Source: Hydrogenimonas sp.
Lineage (GTDB): Bacteria > Campylobacterota > Campylobacteria > Campylobacterales > Hydrogenimonadaceae
DNA: 33,198 bases
Reading direction: 5' to 3'
Assembly (NCBI GenBank): GCA_030826715.1
Contig: JAUUDL010000128.1
Coordinates: 1 to 33,198, forward strand
Shown: one piece after another, positions 21,663-29,301 of the stretch
How positions within the stretch are numbered: position 1 is the first letter of the stretch
Layout of the letters: the number at the start of each line of letters is the position of its first letter
Position numbers and translations under genes: made by a program
The notes under the pieces: model-generated
The model's database searches: none
The model's input: the letters and a program-made list of their open reading frames with translations, nothing else
Told to the model about the DNA's origin: nothing

Positions 21663-21666
<4 letters not shown>

Positions 21667-21968
21667 CCGATCTGTCGTTTTGGGGTTACGCATTTGTCAT
21701 TGGGTCGATTCTGACCTATATATGCTGGGGTTTCGTCTTCGCGGTGCAGGGATTGCTGCTTCTGCACGGCAGGCCCGAAGCCGTGGCATGGTTGAAGAAG
21801 CGATACACGATGAAGAGTTTCATGCGTGAACTTGTCATTTTCGCACCGATGCTTTATCTCTTCCATTTCCTGCTCGAAGTGATCCCAAAACTGATCGGGC
21901 TTGAGGATGCAGTGATCAAATTCAGTATCTCCGACCTGATCGAGAGGGCGGAGGAGTCGCTGGGTTGA
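21663..21968 (+). CDS. Small membrane protein, 101 aa
   Basis: GTG start overlapping the preceding TGA (GTGA); VTDLSFWGYAFVIGSILTYICWGFVFAVQGLLLLHGR..., two predicted hydrophobic segments. Confidence 0.7.
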
Positions 21969-21975
21969 TGCCTGC

Positions 21976-23145
21976 TTATCGTGACGCGGGTGTGAAATAA
22001 CGCAGATAGAGATATCCGGCGACCCCGGAAATCAACGAACCGAGCAGAATACCGATACGCTCGTCCGTCTGAAGAAGACACGCTTCACCGGTGCATTCGA
22101 ACGCCAGCGAGCCGATAAAGAGACTCATCGTAAAACCGATACCCCCCAGAAGGGCAGCCCCATAGATGTGTCGCCACGTCACACCCTGTGGCAAAGCGCC
22201 CCATTCAAACCGTACCGCCAGCCATCCGAAGAGAAAAATACCAATCTGTTTTCCCAAAAAAAGACCCAGAACAATACCCAGCGTGATGGGATGGAAGAGG
22301 TCGCCCAATCGCGTCGTACCGAAGTCGATGCCGGTATTGACGAATGCGAAAAGAGGCAAAATGATATGGTTGACGGGGGCGTAGAGGGAGCTTTCGAGGT
22401 TATGAAAGCTGGCTTTGTTGTTTCGCACGGGAATAAAAAGGGCGGTGATGACGCCGGCGAGCGTCGCATGAACACCCGATTTGAGCAGGGCTGTCCAGAG
22501 TATCGTTCCTACGAGAAAATAGAGCGTATTGTTGACGACTCCCCTTTTGTTAATGAAAAAAAGCAGAAATAGGGCTAGGCCTGCGACAAGTAGTGCGGTA
22601 AATGATATTTTTGAGGTGTAAAAAAGGGCGATAACGGCGATGGCGCCGAGATCATCGATGATGGCGAGAGTAAGCAAAAAGAGTTTCAATGCGGCCGGCA
22701 CGCGCTTGCCGAGTAGCGAAAGAATGCCGAGCGCGAAAGCGATGTCGGTTGCCGATGGGATGGCCCACCCTTTCATCGCATGGGGGTCGTGATAATTGAA
22801 TAGTATATAGATGAGCGAAGGAATGACCATTCCTCCCATAGCGGCGAAGGCGGGCAGGGCGATATGGGAAGGTTTGGCGAGTTCGCCTTCGACCACCTCC
22901 CTTTTGATCTCCATGCCTACCATAAAGAAAAAGACCGCCATCAGGCCGTCGTTGATCCAGAGCAGCAACGGTTTGGCGATGGAAAAGGTGCCGATGCTGA
23001 CAACGACGGGGATTTGGGAAAATTCGTTATAGAAGCTCTTGAATGGCGTATTGGCGGCGACCATTGCCAAAACGGTGGCAAGCATCAGAAGGATGCCGGT
23101 GGACGACTCTTTTTTGAAAAAATTGAGAAGTGACTCTTTGACCAT
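21976..23145 (-). CDS. nhaA: Na+/H+ antiporter NhaA
   Basis: WINDGLMAVFFFMVGMEIKREVVEGEL, ATDIAFALGILSLLGKRVP, AIIDDLGAIAVIA. Confidence 0.98.
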   Translation of the reverse strand: MVKESLLNFFKKESSTGILLMLATVLAMVAANTPFKSFYNEFSQIPVVVSIGTFSIAKPLLLWINDGLMAVFFFMVGMEIKREVVEGELAKPSHIALPAFAAMGGMVIPSLIYILFNYHDPHAMKGWAIPSATDIAFALGILSLLGKRVPAALKLFLLTLAIIDDLGAIAVIALFYTSKISFTALLVAGLALFLLFFINKRGVVNNTLYFLVGTILWTALLKSGVHATLAGVITALFIPVRNNKASFHNLESSLYAPVNHIILPLFAFVNTGIDFGTTRLGDLFHPITLGIVLGLFLGKQIGIFLFGWLAVRFEWGALPQGVTWRHIYGAALLGGIGFTMSLFIGSLAFECTGEACLLQTDERIGILLGSLISGVAGYLYLRYFTPASR

Positions 23146-23153
23146 TGGTGACC

Positions 23154-23261
23154 TCAGTTGTTGTTATTGAAATGCCTTTGTGCCAGCAGTGTGACCACCA
23201 CGACGACCGCAACGACGAAAACGACGGAAAATATCTCCCACACCACTTCATTCAATGTCAT
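23154..23261 (-). CDS. Putative 35-aa single-TM small protein upstream of nhaA
   Basis: ATG...TGA ORF MTLNEVVWEIFSVVFVVAVVVVVTLLAQRHFNNNN; extended -10 TGCTATAAT (23282-23287) upstream; its TGA overlaps the nhaA Shine-Dalgarno (TGAGG-TCACCA-ATG). Confidence 0.55.
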   Translation of the reverse strand: MTLNEVVWEIFSVVFVVAVVVVVTLLAQRHFNNNN

Positions 23262-23281
23262 TAATCGCCTTTTTGGGAATG

Positions 23282-23287
23282 ATTATA
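23282..23287 (-). promoter_or_regulatory. Putative extended -10 promoter for the 35-aa ORF and nhaA
   Basis: TGCTATAATC on minus strand. Confidence 0.55.
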
Positions 23288-23375
23288 GCAGATGGGGCAT
23301 GGAATTGGGGGTGAAATCAGGTAATTTGGGTGTAATTATTGTGCGTAGGTGGAAGTTGTTATTGACGAAGTTTAT

Positions 23376-23713
23376 ATGTACAGGCTTTGCGGTTACTCTA
23401 TATGGCGTTTGGCCTCTCATGCGTATGCCTTTGCAAATCATGATTATGGACGAGCAAACTTTTACATTGGCATCGCCTTTGCTTTGCGAAGAACACGCTC
23501 ATTTTTGTTCGCTATTTCGGTAACCTGGGCTTCGCGGATGCTCCGCATACCGCTACGCCCGTCACGCGCGCCTTTGGAAATCGTGCTTCAGGACGTGCAA
23601 TCTTTTACATTGGCATTGCCTTCGCTTGCGCGAAGAACACGCTCACTTCGTTCGCTGTATCGGTAACCTGGGCTTCACGGATGCTTCGCATACCGCTACG
23701 CCCGTCACGCGCG
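23376..23713. repeat. Imperfect tandem repeat, period ~143 nt: copies at 23427-23569 and 23570-23713, plus a more degraded partial copy at ~23376-23426
   Basis: Core ctttTacattggcatYgcctt...cataccgctacgcccgtcacgcgcg occurs at 23459-23570 and 23602-23713 (about 11 differences by eye). Confidence 0.85.
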
Positions 23714-23754
23714 AACAGTGACACGCAGGTGTCACTGTTTCTTTCGCGCGTGAC
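23704..23754. repeat. Long bulged inverted repeat spanning the argG stop codon
   Basis: GTCACGCGCG-AACAGTGACAC-GCAG-GTGTCACTGTT-(TCTTT)-CGCGCGTGAC: 11-bp inner plus 10-bp outer stem with a 5-nt one-sided bulge. Confidence 0.8.
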
Positions 23755-24949
23755 CCTCGATGATGAATCTTAGGGCGTTGAGGCGGATGAAGCCTTCGGC
23801 ATCTTTTTGGTTATAGACGGTGTCCTCTTCGAATGTACAGAATTCAGGGTTGAAGAGGGAGTTGGGCGACTGGCGCCCTACGACGGTGACGCTACCTTTG
23901 TAGAGTTTGAGGCGGACATCGCCATTGACGTTGCGCTGGGTCTGGTCGATCGCAGCTTGCAGCATTTTACGTTCGGGGGCGAACCAGAAACCGTTATAGA
24001 TCAGTGTGGCGTAGCGTGGCATCAGTTCGTCTTTGAGGTGCGCTTCTTCACGATCGAGGGTGATCGATTCGATGGCGCGGTGCGCTTTGAGCATGATGGT
24101 CCCGCCCGGCGTCTCGTAGCAACCGCGGCTCTTCATCCCTACAAAACGGTTTTCGACGATATCGAGACGCCCGATGCCGTGTTTCTTGCCGTATTCGTTG
24201 AGTTCGGTGAGCATCTGCGCGGGGGTGAGGCGTTGGCCATCGATGGCGACGGGATCGCCCGCTTCGTAGCTGATCGTGATATATTCCGGTGTATCCGGTG
24301 CATTCTCAGGGCTCACCGTCCAGCGCCACATATCCTCTTCGGGTTCGTTCATCGGATCTTCGAGAATACCCCCTTCGTAGGAGATATGCAGGAGGTTGGC
24401 ATCCATCGAATAAGGCGATTTTTTACCGTGTTTTTCGATCGGAATGCCGTGCGTTTCGGCGAATCTGAGCAGCTTTTCCCTACTGTTGAGATCCCATTCG
24501 CGCCATGGTGCGATAATGGTGATATCGGGGTTGAGCGCCAGGTAACCCAGCTCGAAACGCACCTGGTCGTTGCCTTTGCCCGTCGCACCGTGGCTGACGG
24601 CATCGGCTCCGGTGAGTTCGGCGATTTCTATTTGACGTTTGGCGATCAGGGGGCGTGCGATGGAGGTGCCCAGAAGATATTCGCCCTCGTAGATGGCGTT
24701 GGCCCGAAACATCGGGAATACGTAATCACGAACGAACTCCTCTCTCAAATCCTCGATGAAGATGTTTTCGGGTTTGATACCGAGTTTCAGCGCTTTTTCC
24801 CGCGCCGGTTCGACCTCTTCGCCCTGTCCGATGTCGGCGGTGAATGTGACCACTTCGCAATGATACTCGTCTTGGAGCCATTTGAGAATGATACTCGTAT
24901 CGAGCCCACCGGAGTAGGCGAGTACGACTTTTTTAGCCTCTTTTTTCAT
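23732..24949 (-). CDS. argG: Argininosuccinate synthase
   Basis: [44 protein letters not shown]. Confidence 0.98.
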   Translation of the reverse strand: MKKEAKKVVLAYSGGLDTSIILKWLQDEYHCEVVTFTADIGQGEEVEPAREKALKLGIKPENIFIEDLREEFVRDYVFPMFRANAIYEGEYLLGTSIARPLIAKRQIEIAELTGADAVSHGATGKGNDQVRFELGYLALNPDITIIAPWREWDLNSREKLLRFAETHGIPIEKHGKKSPYSMDANLLHISYEGGILEDPMNEPEEDMWRWTVSPENAPDTPEYITISYEAGDPVAIDGQRLTPAQMLTELNEYGKKHGIGRLDIVENRFVGMKSRGCYETPGGTIMLKAHRAIESITLDREEAHLKDELMPRYATLIYNGFWFAPERKMLQAAIDQTQRNVNGDVRLKLYKGSVTVVGRQSPNSLFNPEFCTFEEDTVYNQKDAEGFIRLNALRFIIEGHARKKQ

Positions 24950-25016
24950 ACAACGATCCTCGCATGTCGGAAAATTTTCGTGATTTTACCCTAAAAGAGT
25001 TGAAAGATAGGTGATG

Positions 25017-25313
25017 TCAGGAGCGGATATCGAGCTGTTTGTGCAGAGGACTCTCTTCGTCGGAGGAGGTAAGGAATTTCTTCGCTTCCCGAACCTCGAG
25101 CATCTCTTTGGCAAGCGACGCCTTTTTTCGTTCGAATCGTTTCGAAGCCTCCTGTAAAAGGGCGAGTGCCGCCTGCATCTCTTCGATATTGTCAAACGAT
25201 GGCATCGAATCTGTCAGACGGGCCAGACGATCGGCATCCTCTTCGAGCAAGGCGATCTTGAAAGTCCGGACCCACCTTGTGGTTTCGGTCACTTCGCCGT
25301 CACTTCCCGCCAC
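25017..25313 (-). CDS. 98-aa helical hypothetical protein downstream of fliS (position of FliT)
   Basis: Overlaps fliS by 25 nt; charged helical sequence; no confident motif. Confidence 0.6.
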   Translation of the reverse strand: MAGSDGEVTETTRWVRTFKIALLEEDADRLARLTDSMPSFDNIEEMQAALALLQEASKRFERKKASLAKEMLEVREAKKFLTSSDEESPLHKQLDIRS

Positions 25314-25660
25314 GCCTCGAGGAGTCCGCGCGTGACTCGGATGACGATTTCGATTTTCTCTGTCGAATTTTCCACATTACATTCGGTCAGAAACTTGATC
25401 TGCTGATTGTAAAGCCCTTCGAGATAGTGGGCCACTTCGCCGCCTTTGTCAGCATCCAGCGAATTGATCAGTTCCACAAAGACCGCGACGGCACGATTGG
25501 TCCAATAGACACGGCTTTCGATATCGCCCATCTCGATCGCTTTCTGCGCCTGCGAACAGAATCGTATAATGCCCTCATAGAGCATCTCGATCAGCTTTTC
25601 GGGAGATTCTATCTGTATATTGTTTTGTGCATAGGCGTTGTAGGCTGCGGCTGCTGTCAT
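25289..25660 (-). CDS. fliS: Flagellar export chaperone FliS
   Basis: AYNAYAQNNIQIESPEKLIEMLYEGIIRFCSQAQKAIE; AAGGA RBS favours ATG 25660 over the tracked GTG 25711. Confidence 0.92.
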   Translation of the reverse strand: MTAAAAYNAYAQNNIQIESPEKLIEMLYEGIIRFCSQAQKAIEMGDIESRVYWTNRAVAVFVELINSLDADKGGEVAHYLEGLYNQQIKFLTECNVENSTEKIEIVIRVTRGLLEAWREVTAK

Positions 25661-25707
25661 TTCAAATCCTTTTTCATGTTGTTTTTGCATCCTTGCATCG
25701 GGTGACA

Positions 25708-26088
25708 TCACCCTTTTTTATCGAAAATCATACCGACGAGTTCGCGCATTTTCGATGCCAGGCGCATCGCCTCTTCGGATGGGATTTTTCGAATCTCCTG
25801 ATTGCTGCTCGTATCGATGACCGATACGTAGAGCTCTTCGGCCTTGTCGTTGAAACCGAAACGGATCGTCGTATTGAGCGGATTCATCTCCTTGTTGAGC
25901 TGATCGGTGATCTCCTGAAGCTCCTTCTTGAGCTTTTGCGTATCGGCCTTCTTTCCGCTCTCCTGTACCTCTTCCCTCATCTGCTGCTGGGTGCTTTTGT
26001 GCGATTGCTGCACGCTTCGGTGCGAACTCTCGGGCCCCGTAGTGGCAGATGGCGGATTGTGGGTCCGCATTGCGTTGAATATCTCCAT
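25708..26088 (-). CDS. flaG: FlaG family flagellar protein
   Basis: LNKEMNPLNTTIRFGFNDKAEELYVSVIDTSSNQEIRKIPSEEAMRLASKMRELVGMIFDKKG; start trimmed to 26088 (AGGAGA RBS; promoter at 26124-26150). Confidence 0.9.
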   Translation of the reverse strand: MEIFNAMRTHNPPSATTGPESSHRSVQQSHKSTQQQMREEVQESGKKADTQKLKKELQEITDQLNKEMNPLNTTIRFGFNDKAEELYVSVIDTSSNQEIRKIPSEEAMRLASKMRELVGMIFDKKG

Positions 26089-26123
26089 GATGGTCAATCT
26101 CCTCGAACTGAATCTTTCAAACA

Positions 26124-26150
26124 ATATCGGAAGCATTCAAAATTTGTTTA
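26124..26150 (-). promoter_or_regulatory. Putative sigma28 (FliA) promoter of flaG-fliS
   Basis: Minus strand TAAACAAA-N11-TCCGATAT. Confidence 0.6.
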
Positions 26151-26162
26151 GGCGACCTGTTT

Positions 26163-26168
26163 TATAAT
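26163..26168 (+). promoter_or_regulatory. Putative -10 element for the 123-aa ORF and rsmD
   Basis: TATAAT 24 nt upstream of ATG 26192. Confidence 0.5.
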
Positions 26169-26191
26169 TGAATAAAAAATAAGGGTAATCC

Positions 26192-26563
26192 ATGAAAGTC
26201 GCTTTGGCATGCCGTTCGGCACTTCTGGAGCAAAGCCTTGAAAAATTTCTAAAAAATCGTCTCGTGTCGCCCGAGGATGCCGACCTTCTCATCACCGACT
26301 ATCCTATGCGAAGCGATCGGCCGGTCTTTCGTATCGGAATGGACAAGGATGCCGATCTGCAAAAGCCCTTTTCAAGATCGCAGCTAATGATACGGCTTGA
26401 AGAGAAGGTGCAGAGGCAATTGCAGAAGGAGAAGATAGCATCCCTCGCCGAAGAGACGGAACCGGCATCGCAAAAGAGTCTGGAAGAGAAGATCGAGGCG
26501 CTGACACGACGATTTGTCACGGAATTGACCTATACGATAAAAGAGCATTATGAAACGAAATGA
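26192..26563 (+). CDS. 123-aa protein with a shortened receiver-like N-terminal half and coiled-coil C-terminus
   Basis: ADLLITDYPM ... RPVFRIGMDKDADLQKPFSRSQLMIRLEEKV resembles REC beta3 Asp and the Lys-Pro-Phe region; overlaps rsmD by 14 nt. Confidence 0.6.
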   Translation: MKVALACRSALLEQSLEKFLKNRLVSPEDADLLITDYPMRSDRPVFRIGMDKDADLQKPFSRSQLMIRLEEKVQRQLQKEKIASLAEETEPASQKSLEEKIEALTRRFVTELTYTIKEHYETK

Positions 26564-27146
26564 AAAAAGATTGACGACGCGTATCATCGGGGGGAAATAC
26601 AAAGGCAAAAAGATCGAACTGCCCGATATCGGCGTGACCCGCAGCTCAAAATCAAGGCTCAAAGAGTCTTTTTTCAACACGCTGCAGTTTGACCTGGTGG
26701 GAAGCAATTTCATCGAAATGTTCGGCGGGAGCGGATCGATCGGGCTTGAAGCGCTCAGCCGCGGCGCCAAGAGGGTCTGGTTCGCAGAGCTCGATCGCGA
26801 TGCCTACAAGACGCTGACGAAAAATTGCCAAAGCCTCGATGCGTCGCGCTGCGACATTCGACAGGGCGACGCTTTCACGATCGTACCTCTTATACTCGAG
26901 TCTCTTAAAAACGAGGGCGAAAAGTGCTACCTCTACATCGACCCTCCCTTTTCGATTCGAGAGGGGCACGAGAAGATTTACGAAAAAGTGATCGATTTCA
27001 TCGCCACGGTCGATCCGGCGGTGATCCATGCCGTTGTCGTCGAACATATGAGCAGCTATCCCTTTCCGGAAGAGATCGGGCCTTTCGAAAGAAAAAAATA
27101 TAAAAAATTCGGAAAAAGTTCACTCAGCTACTATTTTCCAAAATAA
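26550..27146 (+). CDS. rsmD: 16S rRNA (guanine966-N2)-methyltransferase RsmD
   Basis: TRIIGGKYKGKKIELPD, RLKESFFNTLQ, FGGSGSIGLEALSRGA, YIDPPF. Confidence 0.93.
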   Translation: MKRNEKRLTTRIIGGKYKGKKIELPDIGVTRSSKSRLKESFFNTLQFDLVGSNFIEMFGGSGSIGLEALSRGAKRVWFAELDRDAYKTLTKNCQSLDASRCDIRQGDAFTIVPLILESLKNEGEKCYLYIDPPFSIREGHEKIYEKVIDFIATVDPAVIHAVVVEHMSSYPFPEEIGPFERKKYKKFGKSSLSYYFPK

Positions 27147-27156
27147 CAATGTAGAG

Positions 27157-27172
27157 TGGAACGCCTTTTGCT
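27157..27172 (+). promoter_or_regulatory. Putative sigma54 (RpoN) promoter of flgI
   Basis: TGGAACGCCTTTTGCT, GG-N10-GC spacing. Confidence 0.65.
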
Positions 27173-27208
27173 TTGGACTCTGTAACAAATCAGAGCGAAA
27201 GGTTTCCC

Positions 27209-28270
27209 TTGCGACGCACGCTTTATCTTTTATGCCTTTTTTTTCCGCTTCTGGCCCATGCGGTGAAGATCAAGGATATCAGCAACATCATCGGGGTACG
27301 TGACAACCAGCTCATCGGTTACGGCCTTATCGTCGGTCTCAACAAAACCGGAGACGGCACCACCTCGAAATTCACGCTCCAGACCATCGCCAACATGCTG
27401 CAGACGATGAATGTCAAACTCGATCCCAAAGATATCAAATCCAAGAACGTGGCCGCCGTGATGGTCACCGCTACGCTTCCGCCGTTTGCCAGGCAGGGCG
27501 ATAAGATCGACGTGGTCGTCTCTTCGATCGGCGACGCCAAATCGATCGAGGGTGGAACGCTGCTGATGACACCGCTGAAGGGGGTAGACGGCCGCATCTA
27601 TGCACTGGCACAGGGATCGGTGACGATCGGCGGGCGCAACGGGCGTGGCGGGGGAACCCTCAACCACGCGACGGCGGGACGCATTCCCTCCGGTGCGCTC
27701 GTAGAGCAGGAAGTGCCGTTCAACCTCTATTCGCAAAAGAGTGCGACGCTGAGCCTCAAAGAGTCCAATTTCAAAAATGCCGTCACGATCCAGAATATTC
27801 TCAATCGTTACTACAAAGAGCGTGTCGCCGTGGCGGTCGATGGACGGACGATTCGTCTGCGAAAACCCGAAAAGTTGAGCATGATCGAATTCCTGGCCGG
27901 TCTGGGCGAACTCTCCATCGACTACAGCAACAAAGAGAGAATAGTCATCGACGAGCGTACCGGCACGGTCGTCTCGGGTATCGATATCGAAGTGGAGCCG
28001 GTCATGATCACCCACGGCGACATTACCATCAAGATCGAGAGTCGAAAACGTCTGCCTGCCATCGGCAAAGATAGCGCCGTGACGGCGATGGGTAATGATA
28101 TGCAGATCGACCAGAACAACGGTGCGGTGGTCACGAAAGAGGGAGCCACGACGGTCGCTAATATCGCACGATCTCTCAAGAAGCTCGGTGCCACCCCCAA
28201 GGACATCATTTCGATCCTCGAAGCGATGAAAAACGCCGGCGCGATCCATGCCGATTTACAGATCATCTGA
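27209..28270 (+). CDS. flgI: Flagellar P-ring protein FlgI
   Basis: Signal peptide LRRTLYLLCLFFPLLAHA; VKIKDISNIIGVRDNQLIGYGLIVGLNKTGDG; TTG start 27209 preferred over 27173. Confidence 0.96.
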   Translation: MRRTLYLLCLFFPLLAHAVKIKDISNIIGVRDNQLIGYGLIVGLNKTGDGTTSKFTLQTIANMLQTMNVKLDPKDIKSKNVAAVMVTATLPPFARQGDKIDVVVSSIGDAKSIEGGTLLMTPLKGVDGRIYALAQGSVTIGGRNGRGGGTLNHATAGRIPSGALVEQEVPFNLYSQKSATLSLKESNFKNAVTIQNILNRYYKERVAVAVDGRTIRLRKPEKLSMIEFLAGLGELSIDYSNKERIVIDERTGTVVSGIDIEVEPVMITHGDITIKIESRKRLPAIGKDSAVTAMGNDMQIDQNNGAVVTKEGATTVANIARSLKKLGATPKDIISILEAMKNAGAIHADLQII

Positions 28271-28278
28271 AGGAGTGT

Positions 28279-28569
28279 ATGATGGGATATCTCAATATTC
28301 ATCAATATCAAGGCGCAGGCCCTGCCATTCCAAAGCCCGATGCAGACGAGAACCATGCCAGGCTCAAAGAGCAAACGGACGCTTTCGAGGCGATCATCGT
28401 GAAAATGCTTTTGGATCAGACGTTGAAGTCGCAAGATTCCCTTCTGCCAAAAGATCCGGGCCGAGATATCTACCGATCGATGATGAACGACGAACGGAGC
28501 AGACAATTGAGCGGAAGCTTCGGTTACAGCGAACTTTTGTTTAATTTTCTGGTAGAGAAAAAAACTTAA
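28279..28569 (+). CDS. flgJ: FlgJ-type rod-binding protein without a muramidase domain
   Basis: FEAIIVKMLLDQTLKSQDSLL...YRSMMNDERSRQLSGS; 96 aa; ATG 28282 also possible. Confidence 0.85.
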   Translation: MMGYLNIHQYQGAGPAIPKPDADENHARLKEQTDAFEAIIVKMLLDQTLKSQDSLLPKDPGRDIYRSMMNDERSRQLSGSFGYSELLFNFLVEKKT

Positions 28570-28592
28570 CGAAATATCAAATTTGCCGATAG
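28566..28592 (+). promoter_or_regulatory. Putative sigma28 promoter of flgM, followed by TATAAT at 28593-28598
   Basis: TTAACGAA-N11-GCCGATAG, same 8-11-8 layout as the flaG promoter. Confidence 0.5.
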
Positions 28593-28631
28593 TATAATAA
28601 GAGCATACTAACCAAGGCAAAAGGATGCATA

Positions 28632-28850
28632 ATGATTCGACACATAGGTGCCCAGCGAAACGGGGCAGCGATACACAGCGACACGAAAAGAAACAGCATG
28701 CACGATATGAACAATATCGGAACCGAGGCAACTGGGCAGAGAGACCGTATCGGCGAGCTCAAACGACAGATCGAAAACGGTGACTACGTCATCGATCTGC
28801 GGGCGACGGCGATCCGTATGGCTCAGGAGCTCCGACCGCAGCTTCAATAA
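28632..28850 (+). CDS. flgM: Anti-sigma28 factor FlgM
   Basis: RIGELKRQIENGDYVIDLRATAIRMAQEL. Confidence 0.85.
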   Translation: MIRHIGAQRNGAAIHSDTKRNSMHDMNNIGTEATGQRDRIGELKRQIENGDYVIDLRATAIRMAQELRPQLQ

Positions 28851-28869
28851 AAGGACAAGGACACATAGT

Positions 28870-29298
28870 ATGCTCAAACACTATCTGGAAAAGGCGATTG
28901 AAGATCTCGAAACACTCAGCGAATTGACGCAACAAGACATCGAAGACATCAAGGCGGCACGCCACAATGCGATGTTCGAGCGCATCAAAACCAAAGAGCA
29001 CACACTGCTCACTTTCGAAAACAGAAAATCTCTGATCGACCATGAGATCGCCAACATCATCAAAGCCAATCCCGATAGTGACATGGAGACACTTCTGGAC
29101 GACGAAATCAAACACTACCTTGCGACAATGCGTGACAAACTGGAGCGCCTTCAGGAGATCAACCGCCGTTATGCACGTTTTGTCATCACCGTTGGAGAGT
29201 TCTACAATACACTCTACGAAGAGATGCTCCCGGTCGAGAAAGAGGGCTATACCGGCCGAAGCACCAAAACCGCATCCTTGATCGAAGTGAGGGCATAA
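28870..29298 (+). CDS. flgN: FlgN-type flagellar chaperone
   Basis: Helical protein between flgM and flgK; start trimmed to ATG 28870. Confidence 0.75.
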   Translation: MLKHYLEKAIEDLETLSELTQQDIEDIKAARHNAMFERIKTKEHTLLTFENRKSLIDHEIANIIKANPDSDMETLLDDEIKHYLATMRDKLERLQEINRRYARFVITVGEFYNTLYEEMLPVEKEGYTGRSTKTASLIEVRA

Positions 29299-29301
29299 AC
29301 G

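Noticed and set aside
23349-23666. 105-aa ORF (MEVVIDEVYMYRLCGYSIWRL...) and overlapping 23158-23523 ORF
   Set aside because: They lie across the tandem repeat; the translation merely repeats the unit (FYIGIAFALRRTRS / FTLALPSLARRTRS) and no RBS or domain supports coding.
23376-23713. Possible CRISPR array
   Set aside because: Repeat period ~143 nt with continuous similarity and no short repeat/unique spacer pattern; no cas genes.
23807-24994. 395-aa plus-strand ORF
   Set aside because: Antisense to argG; no independent support.
27173-27208. Upstream TTG start of flgI
   Set aside because: Lies upstream of the predicted sigma54 TSS; TTG 27209 gives a proper signal peptide.
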